The position numbers and the translations under genes are program-made. DNA of 64,000 nucleotides from Archaeoglobaceae archaeon (GTDB taxonomy: Archaea; Halobacteriota; Archaeoglobi; Archaeoglobales; Archaeoglobaceae), in assembly GCA_027036775.1 (NCBI GenBank), contig JALWDS010000018.1, positions 1 to 64,000 on the forward strand. Direction: 5' to 3'. Every line of letters begins with the position of its first letter. The first letter of the stretch is position 1. A model generated the notes under the pieces. The model saw only the letters and a list, made by a program, of their open reading frames with translations, did not search any database and was not told the DNA's origin. This document shows, piece after piece, positions 28,525-38,635 of the stretch.

Positions 28525-29658
28525 TCACTCGAAAACGTTCTTTGATATCTCCTCGTCGCTCAGGTAGCAACTCGGATCACCTCCCCACAAATCACCAGCC
28601 CTCAAAGCCCTCAATCTGAAACCACCGCAAACTTCCTTGTAGGCACACCTCCCGCATCTCCCCTTCAGATTCCACTTACCCCTCAGGATTTTCAAGAGAC
28701 CGTCGTTGAACCATATCTTTTTGAAACTCCTCTCCTTGACGTTTCCACAGCTGTAATCCCACCAGAACTGGTTGGGATGAACGTTTCCAAAGGGGTCTAT
28801 GTTCACCAAATTCCTCCCACTCCTATCTCCCCCTCTGAACTTCAAAAACTCGTAAGCCCTGTAAGCCAAGTCCTCGTCGATCTCCCTGAGTTTCAAGCAG
28901 AAGTAAATTCCGTCGCACGGATTGTCCACTGTCAAAATCTCACCCTCGAATTCGAAAGCCCTCTCAAATAGTTCGTCCATGACCCTCCTCCTCAAATCGT
29001 TTGGAATATCTATGCTGAAATCCGCCCTTCCAGACGGAACCAGATGATAAAGGCAAAACCTGTCAACCTCCAAGTCCTCACAGAGATCTAGAATTCCATC
29101 GACCTCGTAAGCGTTAAATTTTGTTAGAGTGAACCTAACGCCATTCAAAATACCTACCGATTCGACGTTCTTCAAACCCTCTACGGCCCTTTCAAAGGCC
29201 CCATCAACGCCCCTAAACCTGTCGTGAACTTCCTTCAAACCGTCCAAGCTAACACCCACGTAGCTGAAACCTACCTCTTTCAGCTTTTCAGCTGTATCGC
29301 CATCTATCAACGTTCCGTTCGTCGAGAGAGCTTTTTGAACCTTACATCTACTTGCGATGTCGAAAATATCTCCTCTAAGCAATGGCTCTCCCCCGCTGAA
29401 GAGGACGAGTGTGGCCAATCCGTTCAGTTCGTCAACCAACCTAAGAGCGGTTTTTTTGTCTATTTCACCGTCGAATTCCGTATGGGCGTAGCAGTGCCTA
29501 CACTTCAAATTGCATCTCGCAGTCACATTCCAAACTACAACTGGCCTAAGGCTTTCCTTCAACTCCATCAGTTTCTTTGGTATGTGTTCGTCGCTTTTGT
29601 ACGTTAAGGCTTTGGATACCGTCGCCTTACCTTTAACCATCTTGCTCAAACTTATCAC
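28525..29658 (-). CDS. ahbC: Radical SAM/SPASM protein, AhbC-like (12,18-didecarboxysiroheme deacetylase)
   Basis: 'VVVWNVTARCNLKCRHCYAHTEFDGEI', SPASM-like 'CGRCAYKEVCGGFRLRALRAGDLWGGDPSC'. Confidence 0.7.
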   Translation of the reverse strand: MISLSKMVKGKATVSKALTYKSDEHIPKKLMELKESLRPVVVWNVTARCNLKCRHCYAHTEFDGEIDKKTALRLVDELNGLATLVLFSGGEPLLRGDIFDIASRCKVQKALSTNGTLIDGDTAEKLKEVGFSYVGVSLDGLKEVHDRFRGVDGAFERAVEGLKNVESVGILNGVRFTLTKFNAYEVDGILDLCEDLEVDRFCLYHLVPSGRADFSIDIPNDLRRRVMDELFERAFEFEGEILTVDNPCDGIYFCLKLREIDEDLAYRAYEFLKFRGGDRSGRNLVNIDPFGNVHPNQFWWDYSCGNVKERSFKKIWFNDGLLKILRGKWNLKGRCGRCAYKEVCGGFRLRALRAGDLWGGDPSCYLSDEEISKNVFE

Positions 29659-29694
29659 GTGCGGAACTCTTCGGAAGAGAATAATTTGTTTTCG

Positions 29695-32600
29695 CTACGT
29701 GAAGTCAAACAAAGTTTTTTGAGTTTTTGTCTTGAGACTCGCTTCGGTGTATCCGAACCTCTCGAGTATCCTCAACACCGCCGGAATAATCTGATGATCG
29801 ATGTAGTAATCCTTGTCTATCTTTCTAACGATTATGCCGGAGGGCGTTCTAATTTTTAAATTCTCTCCGTCGAACTCCTCTATCAGTTCGATGGGATAGG
29901 CCCTATCGCTAACGCTTCCCCCACCCTTGACGATAACGAAACCGACCTTCGTTCCTATCGGGTAGTATATCCCCATCTCCATAGCCCTTAAAGCTGCCTT
30001 AACGTGAGCCTGTTTGCTCTCATACTTGTCGGGTTTTTTCGTTAAACCCTTGTAGATCACGTAATCCTCAAGTTTGAACCTACCTCTCTTAATCTCATCT
30101 ATGACCTCTTTGACGTGATCCAAAGCCTTTTTTGGATTTCTCTCCTTCAGTATAATTTCTATCACCTCCCTCTGAACCCTCTTAGCCAACTCGCACCAAT
30201 CTCCTCTCCTGACCTCCAAACCCCTAACCACTATCTTACCGTCGTCCGTCAATCCGGCGTATCTCTTCTTTTCAACGAAAAATATAACCTTATAAGCCTC
30301 GTCTATCTCAAGCTGAATCGGTAACTCTTTAGATATTTCCTCGACAAGTTTCTGACATTCCTCTTCAAGTTTTATTAAATTTAATTTATTTTTCTTGATG
30401 AATAATGAATCTGTGTTGTGTAGTAAGATGTTGTTACCGAAGAACGTGTGCGTTCCCTCGACTTCGATGTCATAAACGTAATCGTCGTAATCTATCTCCT
30501 CCACCTTCTTCGGATGAATCAGATCGAAATCGTAATCTCTGAACTCCCGTTTTTGATCTTTTACAACCGTGCAATTTAGCCTTTCAAGCTTTCTTTCGGT
30601 AATAAAACCAACCCTATCCTTGAACAGAACCCAATCCTTAACGTAGATATGATAGGAGTAGCTTGTGGGGTCCGAGTTGAGGTATCTGTTGAGCTTGTTC
30701 TCCCTAAAGATCGTGCTGGCAATACCCACCCTTAAGAGCAAATTCTGCACAGCTTTTGCGAGATCGTATCTCGTCGTCGTTAATCGAACGAGCGGTTTGC
30801 CACCCCTCAAAATTACGGTGCCATCTGCGGTAAACAGGCCTCGCAAAAATGCGGATACGTTTTCCTCGCTTTCATAAAACATCCATTCTGGAATTAATTT
30901 GCCGTTCTCACTTCTAAACTCTTCCATCAGCTTTACCAACTTCAAACCGTTAACTTTCAAATCACCCTTCCTAATTTTGCTGATCCAGTAATTTCTGATA
31001 AAGCCCTTTTCCTTAAGAGGCTTGATTACCTTTTCAACGATCTCATCAACATCGTTTCCACAGCTTAAACACAGATAGTAGTTTTTGTTACCTATCGAGG
31101 AGTTGTAAGAACCGTCACCAACAAACAAACCCATAAACTCGTAAACCTCCTTAGGATATCTCCTACTCCTACAATCGTAAGGTAGTTTCTTCAAGCATAC
31201 AAGGCTCTTAACTTTTACTCCAATTTCGGTAGGTCTAACCTCCACTATTCTATCCATAATGCCGTTTGCCTTCGGCATCTTGCTCTTGTTTAGATAACCC
31301 ATCAGACTGTGGTCTTCAGTAACGTCTACAAACCATGTGTTGGACAGCCAAACCCTGAACATCCTCTTCTTAGTTCTGTGCCTCATAACGTACTTAACGG
31401 GCTTAAATACCGCCCTTCCGTTTTCAAGTGTTAAAACCTTCAAGTCTTTAGGAACGAAGTATTCCTTACCGTTTATCTCGTAGTCCACTTTTTCAAAAAG
31501 CTCTCTTATCTTTTTAGCTCCCCTATTTGTGTAAACGACGGTATCTCCGCTAACACTGTCCCCATATAAAACCTCGAAACCCCTACTTTCCGCAATCTTT
31601 ACGGCCTTCCTTATGAAATACCTACCCCATGCGGTCGTTGCCTCTGCACACTCCCTACAGTACCACCTCGCAAGGTTCCAACCCGTATAACCGTAGAAAG
31701 AATTTGTCAAAACCTTCAAGGTCTGCTGTTTAATATCCAAGAGCTTGTAATCTTCAGAATCTGGATTAAGCTCCTTCATTTTTCTTTTAATTTCCCTTCT
31801 CCTTTCTATGAGCATCGTTAAAATCCTCTTGAAGAAACCGTCTGGACTCTTCCTAAACTTGTGTCCCACCTCCGGTGCAACGTAGCAATCTTCACATTTT
31901 CCCTTGACGAGCGTATCGGGACTTATGTTGAAGTTCACCATTATGGACGGATACATGCTCGCAAAGTCCAAGCTGATAACGTTCTCGTGCAAACCCCTTG
32001 CTGGTTCTAAAACGAAGGCTCCCTCGTAGCTCTCCTCTATCTCAGGCGGATTGGGTGCTATTTCGTTTATCTTTCTGGCTTCGCTCAGAAGGAAGTAGTC
32101 AACTTGCTTACCCCTTCCCAACCTCGCAACGTCATCCAAGGGAAGTTTGACCATCTTGCTAAGTTCGTAGTGCATTGGCAAAAGTTCTAAAGCCAATCTG
32201 TATGTCGTTCTGACGTCGTTTAAAGCGTGTCTGAAGACCTTCTCCCTCTCACCCCTAATCCAGCACTTGTAGATGTCTCTCCCCTCTATATCCTCCTCGT
32301 CAACCTTGGCACCTAAAAATTCTGCAACCTTCTTCAAAGTCTTAATTTTTACGTCGGGAATCTTCATCGCTATGTCGTATAAATCCACGTCCAACCTCCC
32401 AGCAACCTTTGGCCTTCCTCCCCTGAAGCTTACCTCACTCCTGTCCCTTCCAACATCCAACCTAATTCCATACTTCTCCGCCCTCCTCTTTAGGTAGGGC
32501 CAGTCGAAGGAATCCTGATTGTATCCAACTATCACGTCGGGATCGAATTCCCTGATCAGATTTACAAACCTCTTTATTATTTCCCTCTCGTTACCGTGCA

Positions 32601-33192
32601 GAACTTCCTCGTAATCGCCACACTTTACCGCTATCGCTATTATAGGGTCCTTCTCCGGATCGGGCATGAACTGAGCCAACATTTCGCAATCGAAGGCGAA
32701 AATCTTTAAAGGTGGAAACTCTCTCCTTTCAACCCTTTCAACCCTCCTAACCTCGTAAGCTCTCAAAACACCTTCTCTAACTGCAATCGGTTCGATCCTG
32801 ATTCCGTCCATGCAGGCCAAATCCTTGTCAATAAGGTATCTGTATGCGAAGGGTATGTCAGCCTCTCTAACTTCTGCAAACTTCTTTATCTCCTCTCTGA
32901 GCTTTGGAACGTGCTGAGGATGCTTGGTGTAAACCTTCAAAGCCTTTATAGGCTTTCCCAAACTTTTGGCTTTCACTTCTTCAACCTTCAACGGTGTTAC
33001 AACCCCTTCGCTCGTTCTGACAACCACGTTTTTAACCTTATCAGCGTCACAACCAACAACGTAGAAGTAGGGGAGGAAGTTACGATCGTAGGCTACGAAC
33101 ACGCCCTTATCGTCCTTACACCACAACCTTATTACCGCCCTATCGTTTTCCGTAACGTAATCGACATCCAACAGCCAAGCTTCGATCATCAA
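29695..33192 (-). CDS. polB: Family B DNA polymerase interrupted by an intein
   Basis: FDCEMLAQF exo I, DFASMYPSI, split YGD|TDSLF, C-terminal PIP-like QKTLFDF. Confidence 0.96.
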   Translation of the reverse strand: MMIEAWLLDVDYVTENDRAVIRLWCKDDKGVFVAYDRNFLPYFYVVGCDADKVKNVVVRTSEGVVTPLKVEEVKAKSLGKPIKALKVYTKHPQHVPKLREEIKKFAEVREADIPFAYRYLIDKDLACMDGIRIEPIAVREGVLRAYEVRRVERVERREFPPLKIFAFDCEMLAQFMPDPEKDPIIAIAVKCGDYEEVLHGNEREIIKRFVNLIREFDPDVIVGYNQDSFDWPYLKRRAEKYGIRLDVGRDRSEVSFRGGRPKVAGRLDVDLYDIAMKIPDVKIKTLKKVAEFLGAKVDEEDIEGRDIYKCWIRGEREKVFRHALNDVRTTYRLALELLPMHYELSKMVKLPLDDVARLGRGKQVDYFLLSEARKINEIAPNPPEIEESYEGAFVLEPARGLHENVISLDFASMYPSIMVNFNISPDTLVKGKCEDCYVAPEVGHKFRKSPDGFFKRILTMLIERRREIKRKMKELNPDSEDYKLLDIKQQTLKVLTNSFYGYTGWNLARWYCRECAEATTAWGRYFIRKAVKIAESRGFEVLYGDSVSGDTVVYTNRGAKKIRELFEKVDYEINGKEYFVPKDLKVLTLENGRAVFKPVKYVMRHRTKKRMFRVWLSNTWFVDVTEDHSLMGYLNKSKMPKANGIMDRIVEVRPTEIGVKVKSLVCLKKLPYDCRSRRYPKEVYEFMGLFVGDGSYNSSIGNKNYYLCLSCGNDVDEIVEKVIKPLKEKGFIRNYWISKIRKGDLKVNGLKLVKLMEEFRSENGKLIPEWMFYESEENVSAFLRGLFTADGTVILRGGKPLVRLTTTRYDLAKAVQNLLLRVGIASTIFRENKLNRYLNSDPTSYSYHIYVKDWVLFKDRVGFITERKLERLNCTVVKDQKREFRDYDFDLIHPKKVEEIDYDDYVYDIEVEGTHTFFGNNILLHNTDSLFIKKNKLNLIKLEEECQKLVEEISKELPIQLEIDEAYKVIFFVEKKRYAGLTDDGKIVVRGLEVRRGDWCELAKRVQREVIEIILKERNPKKALDHVKEVIDEIKRGRFKLEDYVIYKGLTKKPDKYESKQAHVKAALRAMEMGIYYPIGTKVGFVIVKGGGSVSDRAYPIELIEEFDGENLKIRTPSGIIVRKIDKDYYIDHQIIPAVLRILERFGYTEASLKTKTQKTLFDFT
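30415..31557 (-). mobile_element. Intein with LAGLIDADG-type homing endonuclease in PolB (381 aa)
   Basis: N-terminal SVSGDTVVYTNRGAKKIREL, 'TEDHSLMGY' block B, DOD motifs 'MGLFVGDGS' and 'LRGLFTADGT', 'VYDIEVEGTHTFFGNNILLHN' C-terminus; flanks YGD / TDSLF. Confidence 0.96.
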
Positions 33193-33220
33193 AACGATGA
33201 CTCCGACGAAATATAAAGTG

Positions 33221-33529
33221 TTAACTCATGAAATCTTCAAGCGTTCTCTCGTGTTTCTCCTCAACGACCTCAATCTCTTCAACCCTTTTAACCGTTAAAA
33301 GCCTTCTTTCACTGTAACCGTGCCTTTTGAGAATTTCAACAATCGCACTCTTTAAGTTCTCGATCTCTACATCTCCAAAAAGATCGAAGTCCGTTATGGG
33401 AACGTTTACGACGAAACTGTTTATCCTAACCTCCCCGCAGAGACCCTTAAAAAGTTCCATCAGGTCCTTCAAAAAGCCGACCTTCCAAATCCTGCCTATG
33501 AACCTAACCCTCGTTACCATCGATTCCAT
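33221..33529 (-). CDS. Hypothetical protein
   Basis: Compact ORF in operon spacing between polB and argC. Confidence 0.55.
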   Translation of the reverse strand: MESMVTRVRFIGRIWKVGFLKDLMELFKGLCGEVRINSFVVNVPITDFDLFGDVEIENLKSAIVEILKRHGYSERRLLTVKRVEEIEVVEEKHERTLEDFMS

Positions 33530-33550
33530 TCGATCTCAAAATATAAAAGG

Positions 33551-34540
33551 TTAGGGGAAAAGGGGTGGGATTTCCAAACCCAACCGTTCGTCCCATCCCA
33601 TCATTACGTTCATGTTTTGAATAGCCTGACCGCTCGCCCCTTTAACAAGGTTGTCTATTGCGGAAACGATGACGAACCTGTCCTCCCCCTTGAATATCGC
33701 TACGTCGCAGAAGTTGCTCCCCCTCACGTAGCTCAACCTCACCTCCTCCTGAATCCTCACGAAGTAACAGTTCTCGTAGAACTCCTCGTAAATTCTCTTT
33801 ACCTCTTCTTCGCTCAAATCCTCCTTCAAAAACACGTGTGCTGTCGTTAAAATCCCCCTCGAGCCCGGGAAAACGTGAGGGGTAAAGTGCACGATCACGT
33901 TTTCGTTGAACCTTCTCAACTCCTGAACCATCTCCCAGTAGTGCCTGTGATTCGTGACCCTGTATGGAACCAAGCTCTCGTGGAGATTGGGATAGTGCGT
34001 GAACTCCGTAGGTTTTGCTCCCGCACCAGTTATCCCGCTCTTGCAATCAAAGATTACCTTCTCAACGTATCTCGCTATCGGAGCTACCGCCAAGATGCAT
34101 CCCGTCGGATAACAACCGGGATTTGCAACCAAATCAGCTTTTTTAATTTCCTCCCTATGGATCTCAGTCAAGCCGTAAATTGCGTTGATGTAAGCCTTGT
34201 GCTCACCGTAAACCCTCTCGTAAACGTCTTTGGGCAACCTGTAATCCGCAGAGAGATCGACGACCTTTATCCCCACTTCCAAAAGCTCTGGAACGTAGTT
34301 CATGGCCTCTCCGTGCGGAACGGCGGTGAAGACGAAATCGCAGTCCTCCAAATTTTTAATGTCGGGTTCCACGAACTTCAAATCGTAAAATCCTTTCAGA
34401 TGTTTGTGAACCTTCCAGACCTCCTTTCCAACCTCCCTCCTCGACGTAACCACATTCACATCGACCTTCGGATGGTTGTAGAGAAGTCTCAAAAGCTCTC
34501 CACCCGTGTATCCCGTCCCTCCAACGATTCCGACCTTCAT
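33551..34540 (-). CDS. argC: N-acetyl-gamma-glutamyl-phosphate reductase (LysY/ArgC)
   Basis: VGIVGGTGYTGGELLRLLYNHP, ANPGCYPTGCILA, HFTPHVFPGSRGILTT. Confidence 0.96.
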   Translation of the reverse strand: MKVGIVGGTGYTGGELLRLLYNHPKVDVNVVTSRREVGKEVWKVHKHLKGFYDLKFVEPDIKNLEDCDFVFTAVPHGEAMNYVPELLEVGIKVVDLSADYRLPKDVYERVYGEHKAYINAIYGLTEIHREEIKKADLVANPGCYPTGCILAVAPIARYVEKVIFDCKSGITGAGAKPTEFTHYPNLHESLVPYRVTNHRHYWEMVQELRRFNENVIVHFTPHVFPGSRGILTTAHVFLKEDLSEEEVKRIYEEFYENCYFVRIQEEVRLSYVRGSNFCDVAIFKGEDRFVIVSAIDNLVKGASGQAIQNMNVMMGWDERLGLEIPPLFP

Positions 34541-34552
34541 AGACGAAGAGTC

Positions 34553-35452
34553 TTAGAGAGGTAGATAACGTTTGTCTAAATACCTCAGATACGTTTTGGC
34601 CCCAACCCTCTGAATGCATAGGGATGCTAAGTAGTTACCCAAAATGGCGCAATCCTTCAAGTTCTTGCCCTTTAAGAATCCGTAGAGGAATCCAGCGTTG
34701 AAGGCGTCTCCAGCCCCAGTCGTGTCAACGGGTTTAACTTCAAACGCCTTAACTTCGTAACTCTCCCTACCGTTCGTCACGTAGCAACCCTCCTCCCCCC
34801 TCTTAACTACGACGACATCGCAGAATTTTAAGAAGTGCTCCGCCCCCTCCTTGTAATCCAACCCCGTCAACTCCCTCACTTCGATCTCGTTCGGCATGAA
34901 AACGTCCGCATTTCTAACGAGCTTTTCAATCCTCTTTAAACCCAACTTGGCGTAAACGCTACCGGGATCGAAGCTCACGATTCCGTCAAAATCCTCGACC
35001 AACCTCTCTTGAGATTTAAAGGAATCCCAAGAAACCTTGCAGACGAAGGATGAGAGGTGCAAGACCTTGAAGCTTGAAACGTAGTCCAAATCTATCTCGT
35101 CGAACTTTATCGTGTCGTTGACAGCCGGATCGAGTAGTATAGCTCTTTTACCATCTCTATCGACGAAAACCATCGCACATCCCGTCCTACCTTCAGATAC
35201 GACGACCCCCTTAGTGTCAACGCCGTAACCCCTTAAATCCTCGATGAGAAACCTTCCGAAGTCGTCACTTCCAACCTTCCCCACAAATCCGCACTTCAAA
35301 CCCAGCTTGGCCAAAGCGGAAATCGTGTTTGCTGAACTCCCACCAGAATAGGTTTGAACGTCTATCACGTAGCTCTCCTCCTCAGCCTTAGGAATCTCGC
35401 TGACAAGATAGACCCTATCAACGTTCAGAGCACCGAAACCCACGACGTCCAC
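34553..35452 (-). CDS. PfkB-family carbohydrate kinase
   Basis: YSGGSSANTISALAKLG, PVDTTGAGDAFNAGFLYG. Confidence 0.93.
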   Translation of the reverse strand: MDVVGFGALNVDRVYLVSEIPKAEEESYVIDVQTYSGGSSANTISALAKLGLKCGFVGKVGSDDFGRFLIEDLRGYGVDTKGVVVSEGRTGCAMVFVDRDGKRAILLDPAVNDTIKFDEIDLDYVSSFKVLHLSSFVCKVSWDSFKSQERLVEDFDGIVSFDPGSVYAKLGLKRIEKLVRNADVFMPNEIEVRELTGLDYKEGAEHFLKFCDVVVVKRGEEGCYVTNGRESYEVKAFEVKPVDTTGAGDAFNAGFLYGFLKGKNLKDCAILGNYLASLCIQRVGAKTYLRYLDKRYLPL

Positions 35453-35484
35453 AACGCTTAAATCGTCGTAACTATTTTAACTTT

Positions 35485-36144
35485 ATGGGCGTGATAGTTG
35501 TAAACTTCAAGGCCTACAGAGAGGGCTCTGGCGTTAGGGCTTTGGAAATAGCTAAAGCTGTTTTGGAAGTTAGGGACAGGGTTGACGACTACATAGCTGT
35601 AGCACCGAACTTCCTGGACTTGGCGGAAATTGCGAGGATGGGTTTAGACGTTTACGCACAGCACGTTGACCCAGTGGATTTCGGTAGCCATACGGGAAGG
35701 ATCACCGCTGAGATGGTAAAGGAGAAGGGGGCCAAGGGTAGCCTGATAAACCACAGCGAGAGAAGGCTCAAGTTGGCAGACATAGATTTTCTAATTCAGA
35801 AGCTCAAAAGCGTTGGGCTAACCTCTATCGTTTGCACCAACAACGTGAACACCACAAAAGCCGTTGCGGTTCTAAGCCCAGATTACGTTGCCGTAGAGCC
35901 TCCGGAGTTGATTGGGACAGGAATTCCCGTTAGCAAGGCTGAGCCTGAGGTGGTCGAGAATTCGGTTAGAGCGGTCAAGGAACTGAATCCAAAAGTTAAG
36001 GTTCTCTGCGGTGCTGGAATCACAACCCATGAGGACTACGTCAGAGCTTTGGACTTAGGAGCTGAGGGTGTTCTGCTCGCGAGCGGTATAGTTAAGGCTA
36101 AAGACCCCAAGAGGGCGTTGGAGGAGCTTGTGGGATTGAGATAA
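35485..36144 (+). CDS. tpiA: Triosephosphate isomerase (archaeal)
   Basis: VNFKAYREGSG, INHSERRLKLADID, AVEPPELIGTGIPVSKA, LCGAGITTHED. Confidence 0.96.
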   Translation: MGVIVVNFKAYREGSGVRALEIAKAVLEVRDRVDDYIAVAPNFLDLAEIARMGLDVYAQHVDPVDFGSHTGRITAEMVKEKGAKGSLINHSERRLKLADIDFLIQKLKSVGLTSIVCTNNVNTTKAVAVLSPDYVAVEPPELIGTGIPVSKAEPEVVENSVRAVKELNPKVKVLCGAGITTHEDYVRALDLGAEGVLLASGIVKAKDPKRALEELVGLR

Positions 36145-36160
36145 AGCTCTAAAATCTCCT

Positions 36161-36246
36161 ATGGTAAGGTTTACTGAGCATGCACGGACAGACTGAACGA
36201 ATACGGGATACCGCAAGAGGTTGTCAGCGATGTATTGAAGAGTTGA
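36161..36246 (+). pseudogene. Relic of DUF4258-like ORF (frameshifted, truncated)
   Basis: MVRFTEHAR then, shifted, 'TDRLNEYGIPQEVVSDVLKS*'. Confidence 0.6.
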
Positions 36247-36267
36247 AATCGGGAGGTGGATCGAGCT

Positions 36268-36463
36268 ATGAAAGTAAAAAAGGTCCGATATTTTATATTT
36301 GAGGTTCTCTGAGTCTAAACCAGTTGACTCGGAAATGATTGACGATGACGTTATCATCCACTTGGATGAGAAGGGGAGCGTAGTCGGAATTGAAATATGG
36401 AGGGCGAGAGAGTTGATTTTACCTCAATTTCTTATGATAAAACAAGTGAAAAGTCTCACTTAA
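36268..36463 (+). pseudogene. Relic of DUF2283-like ORF (frameshift near N-terminus)
   Basis: MKVKKVRY in one frame, then 'DILYLRFSESKPVDSEMIDDDVIIHLDEKGSVVGIEIWRAREL...' in another. Confidence 0.72.
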
Positions 36464-36473
36464 TACGGGGATT

Positions 36474-37211
36474 ATGAGCGTTTTAACTGTAAACGATCTC
36501 ACGGTGAGATACGGAGAAAAAATTGCAGTTGATTCGATAAGCTTTACGGTCGAAAGGGGAGAGGTCTTTGGATTGCTCGGGCCAAACGGTGCTGGTAAGA
36601 GTTCGACACTTAAGGCGATAGTTGGTTTGGTTCCATACAGGGGAGAGGTAAGGTTGTTCGGAAGACCGATTGACGTCAAAGCTAAGAACCTTATAGGATA
36701 CGTTCCAGAGGAGTTCATGCTCTTGGAATCCCTAACTCCTAAGGAGTTTTTCGAGTTCGTTGCGTCGGTAAGGAGGGTAAAAGCGAACGATAGGGTTGAA
36801 AAGTTGGTGAAAGCCTTTGGAATTGAGAGATACTTCGAAACCCCGATAAATGCTCTTTCCATGGGAACGAAGCAGAAAGTGGCTATAATATCCGCACAGC
36901 TCCACGATCCACCTCTTTTAATACTGGACGAGCCTTTGAACGGTTTGGATGCAAAATCCTCCAAAATCTTGAAGGAGATGATGGTAAAACACGTGGAGAG
37001 TGGAGGTGCAATAATTTTCTCAACCCACATCATGGAGATAGCGGAAAAGCTTTGCGACAGGATTGCGGTAATGAACGACGGAAGGATAATTGCAATGGGA
37101 ACAATTGAAGAGCTTAGAGACATTGCTCTAACGGACGGAAGCTTGGAGGAAATTTTCTTAAAGCTGACGGGCCAAATGGAGGAGATAGACGAGATTTTAA
37201 AGGGCTTATGA
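36474..37211 (+). CDS. ABC transporter ATP-binding protein
   Basis: GLLGPNGAGKSSTLKAIVG, ALSMGTKQKVAIISAQL, LILDEPLNGLD. Confidence 0.94.
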   Translation: MSVLTVNDLTVRYGEKIAVDSISFTVERGEVFGLLGPNGAGKSSTLKAIVGLVPYRGEVRLFGRPIDVKAKNLIGYVPEEFMLLESLTPKEFFEFVASVRRVKANDRVEKLVKAFGIERYFETPINALSMGTKQKVAIISAQLHDPPLLILDEPLNGLDAKSSKILKEMMVKHVESGGAIIFSTHIMEIAEKLCDRIAVMNDGRIIAMGTIEELRDIALTDGSLEEIFLKLTGQMEEIDEILKGL

Positions 37212-38635
37212 ACATTTGGGAGATTTCGAGGATTCTATACAGGGAAATTCTTTTTAGAAGCGTCGCTCAGACCAACGTCAGAAAGAGACCTAAAGACATC
37301 GTTAAAGCGATTGACAGCCAGATGTGGGCGAACAAGATAATCTTAGCCCTGTTTCTGTCGATTCTGCCATTTTTCGTTGCAACAAAACCTACGGTCTCCA
37401 ACTGCTTCGCATTCTTGGCCATACTACTGTTCAACTTCGTATTCTTCTTCCTTCAGACGGTTACGACATTCTTCTCAGACGCTTTCGACATCCTGCACAC
37501 TCTACCCCTGAGTCCAAAGGAGGTATCGAAGGTTAGAATGCTCACCTTTTTGCGGATATTCGACATACCGCTAATTGCGGTAACGATTGCAACCCCTCTC
37601 GCTTTCGGAATTTTCGTTTCCCCAATTTCCGCATTCTGGTCTCTTTTGGGAGCTGTAACCTCCGAACTGTTTGCGATAACGATGGTTGTTTCTCTTGCAA
37701 GGTTATTCTACTCGAAAGTTGCATACTCAACAGGTGGCTGGAAAACGATCTTGAGGATGTTTTACATGATAGCTTGGAGCGTTTCAGCCTTCTTCTTCTA
37801 CTTCTTTGCGTTCGTAATTGAGAAGATTTCGAACCTCAACTTCGACTTCAGGGGATTGAACTTCGTGTTTCCGATCTGCTTCGGCTACCTGATGAGCGGA
37901 AACTTCAGCTACACCGCTTTGATCTTCTCCCTTGCCTATCTATCGATGGCAGTATTTTCGTTCAGAAAGACTTTGTCAGCAATCAACGAGAGGATAGTTC
38001 CAAGCTCGTCTAAAGCAGGAGAGGTAAGGATAAAAGTAACGCATCCCGTCATAGGCATCTTTAAGAAGGATTTGAGGTTGATTAGCAGATGTCCGGCCCA
38101 TACGATGATGCTTTTTCTTCCGATAATATTTGGAATCGTTTACGCAACCATTAGCGTATCGTTTGCTATACCGATGGTTCTATTCACAATTATTTTGGTC
38201 GTCTTTACATCTTACGGAATCGAGAGGGAATACGTCAAGGTTTTACCGATAGACTTCTGGACCCTAACTGCGGGAAAGACCCTCCTCTCTGTTCTCGTTT
38301 ACTTGTCGGCTATCTTTTGCGTCTCTGTATTTTCGAGGAGCTTAAATACTATCGGGTTCGCACAGATACCTTCGGTAATTGCGGTAAGCGTCTTCGTATC
38401 TCTGATCATGGAGAAGTTAAACGTGAGGGGTAACGTTTACTTGGAAGTGAGCCATCTAATCTTCATACTCTTGCCCGCACTCGTAATAGTTTACACTCCG
38501 CTGTTGGTCGGATTGATTGCAAAAGCGACGTTAAAAACGGATATGACAACAATATCATTCACAATGGGCACGATAGAGCTTCTTACAGTTATTGGGATTG
38601 CAAAAATTAAAAAGGTTAGAACTCTGGAGAGCTGA
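37208..38635 (+). CDS. ABC transporter membrane subunit
   Basis: ~475 aa with many TM segments, 4-bp overlap with the ATPase. Confidence 0.8.
   Translation: MNIWEISRILYREILFRSVAQTNVRKRPKDIVKAIDSQMWANKIILALFLSILPFFVATKPTVSNCFAFLAILLFNFVFFFLQTVTTFFSDAFDILHTLPLSPKEVSKVRMLTFLRIFDIPLIAVTIATPLAFGIFVSPISAFWSLLGAVTSELFAITMVVSLARLFYSKVAYSTGGWKTILRMFYMIAWSVSAFFFYFFAFVIEKISNLNFDFRGLNFVFPICFGYLMSGNFSYTALIFSLAYLSMAVFSFRKTLSAINERIVPSSSKAGEVRIKVTHPVIGIFKKDLRLISRCPAHTMMLFLPIIFGIVYATISVSFAIPMVLFTIILVVFTSYGIEREYVKVLPIDFWTLTAGKTLLSVLVYLSAIFCVSVFSRSLNTIGFAQIPSVIAVSVFVSLIMEKLNVRGNVYLEVSHLIFILLPALVIVYTPLLVGLIAKATLKTDMTTISFTMGTIELLTVIGIAKIKKVRTLES

Noticed and set aside
30391-30414. 'TTGATGAATAATGAATCTG' as a C/D-box-like motif near the intein end
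   Set aside because: Inside coding sequence; lacks a properly spaced D box and second C'/D' pair.
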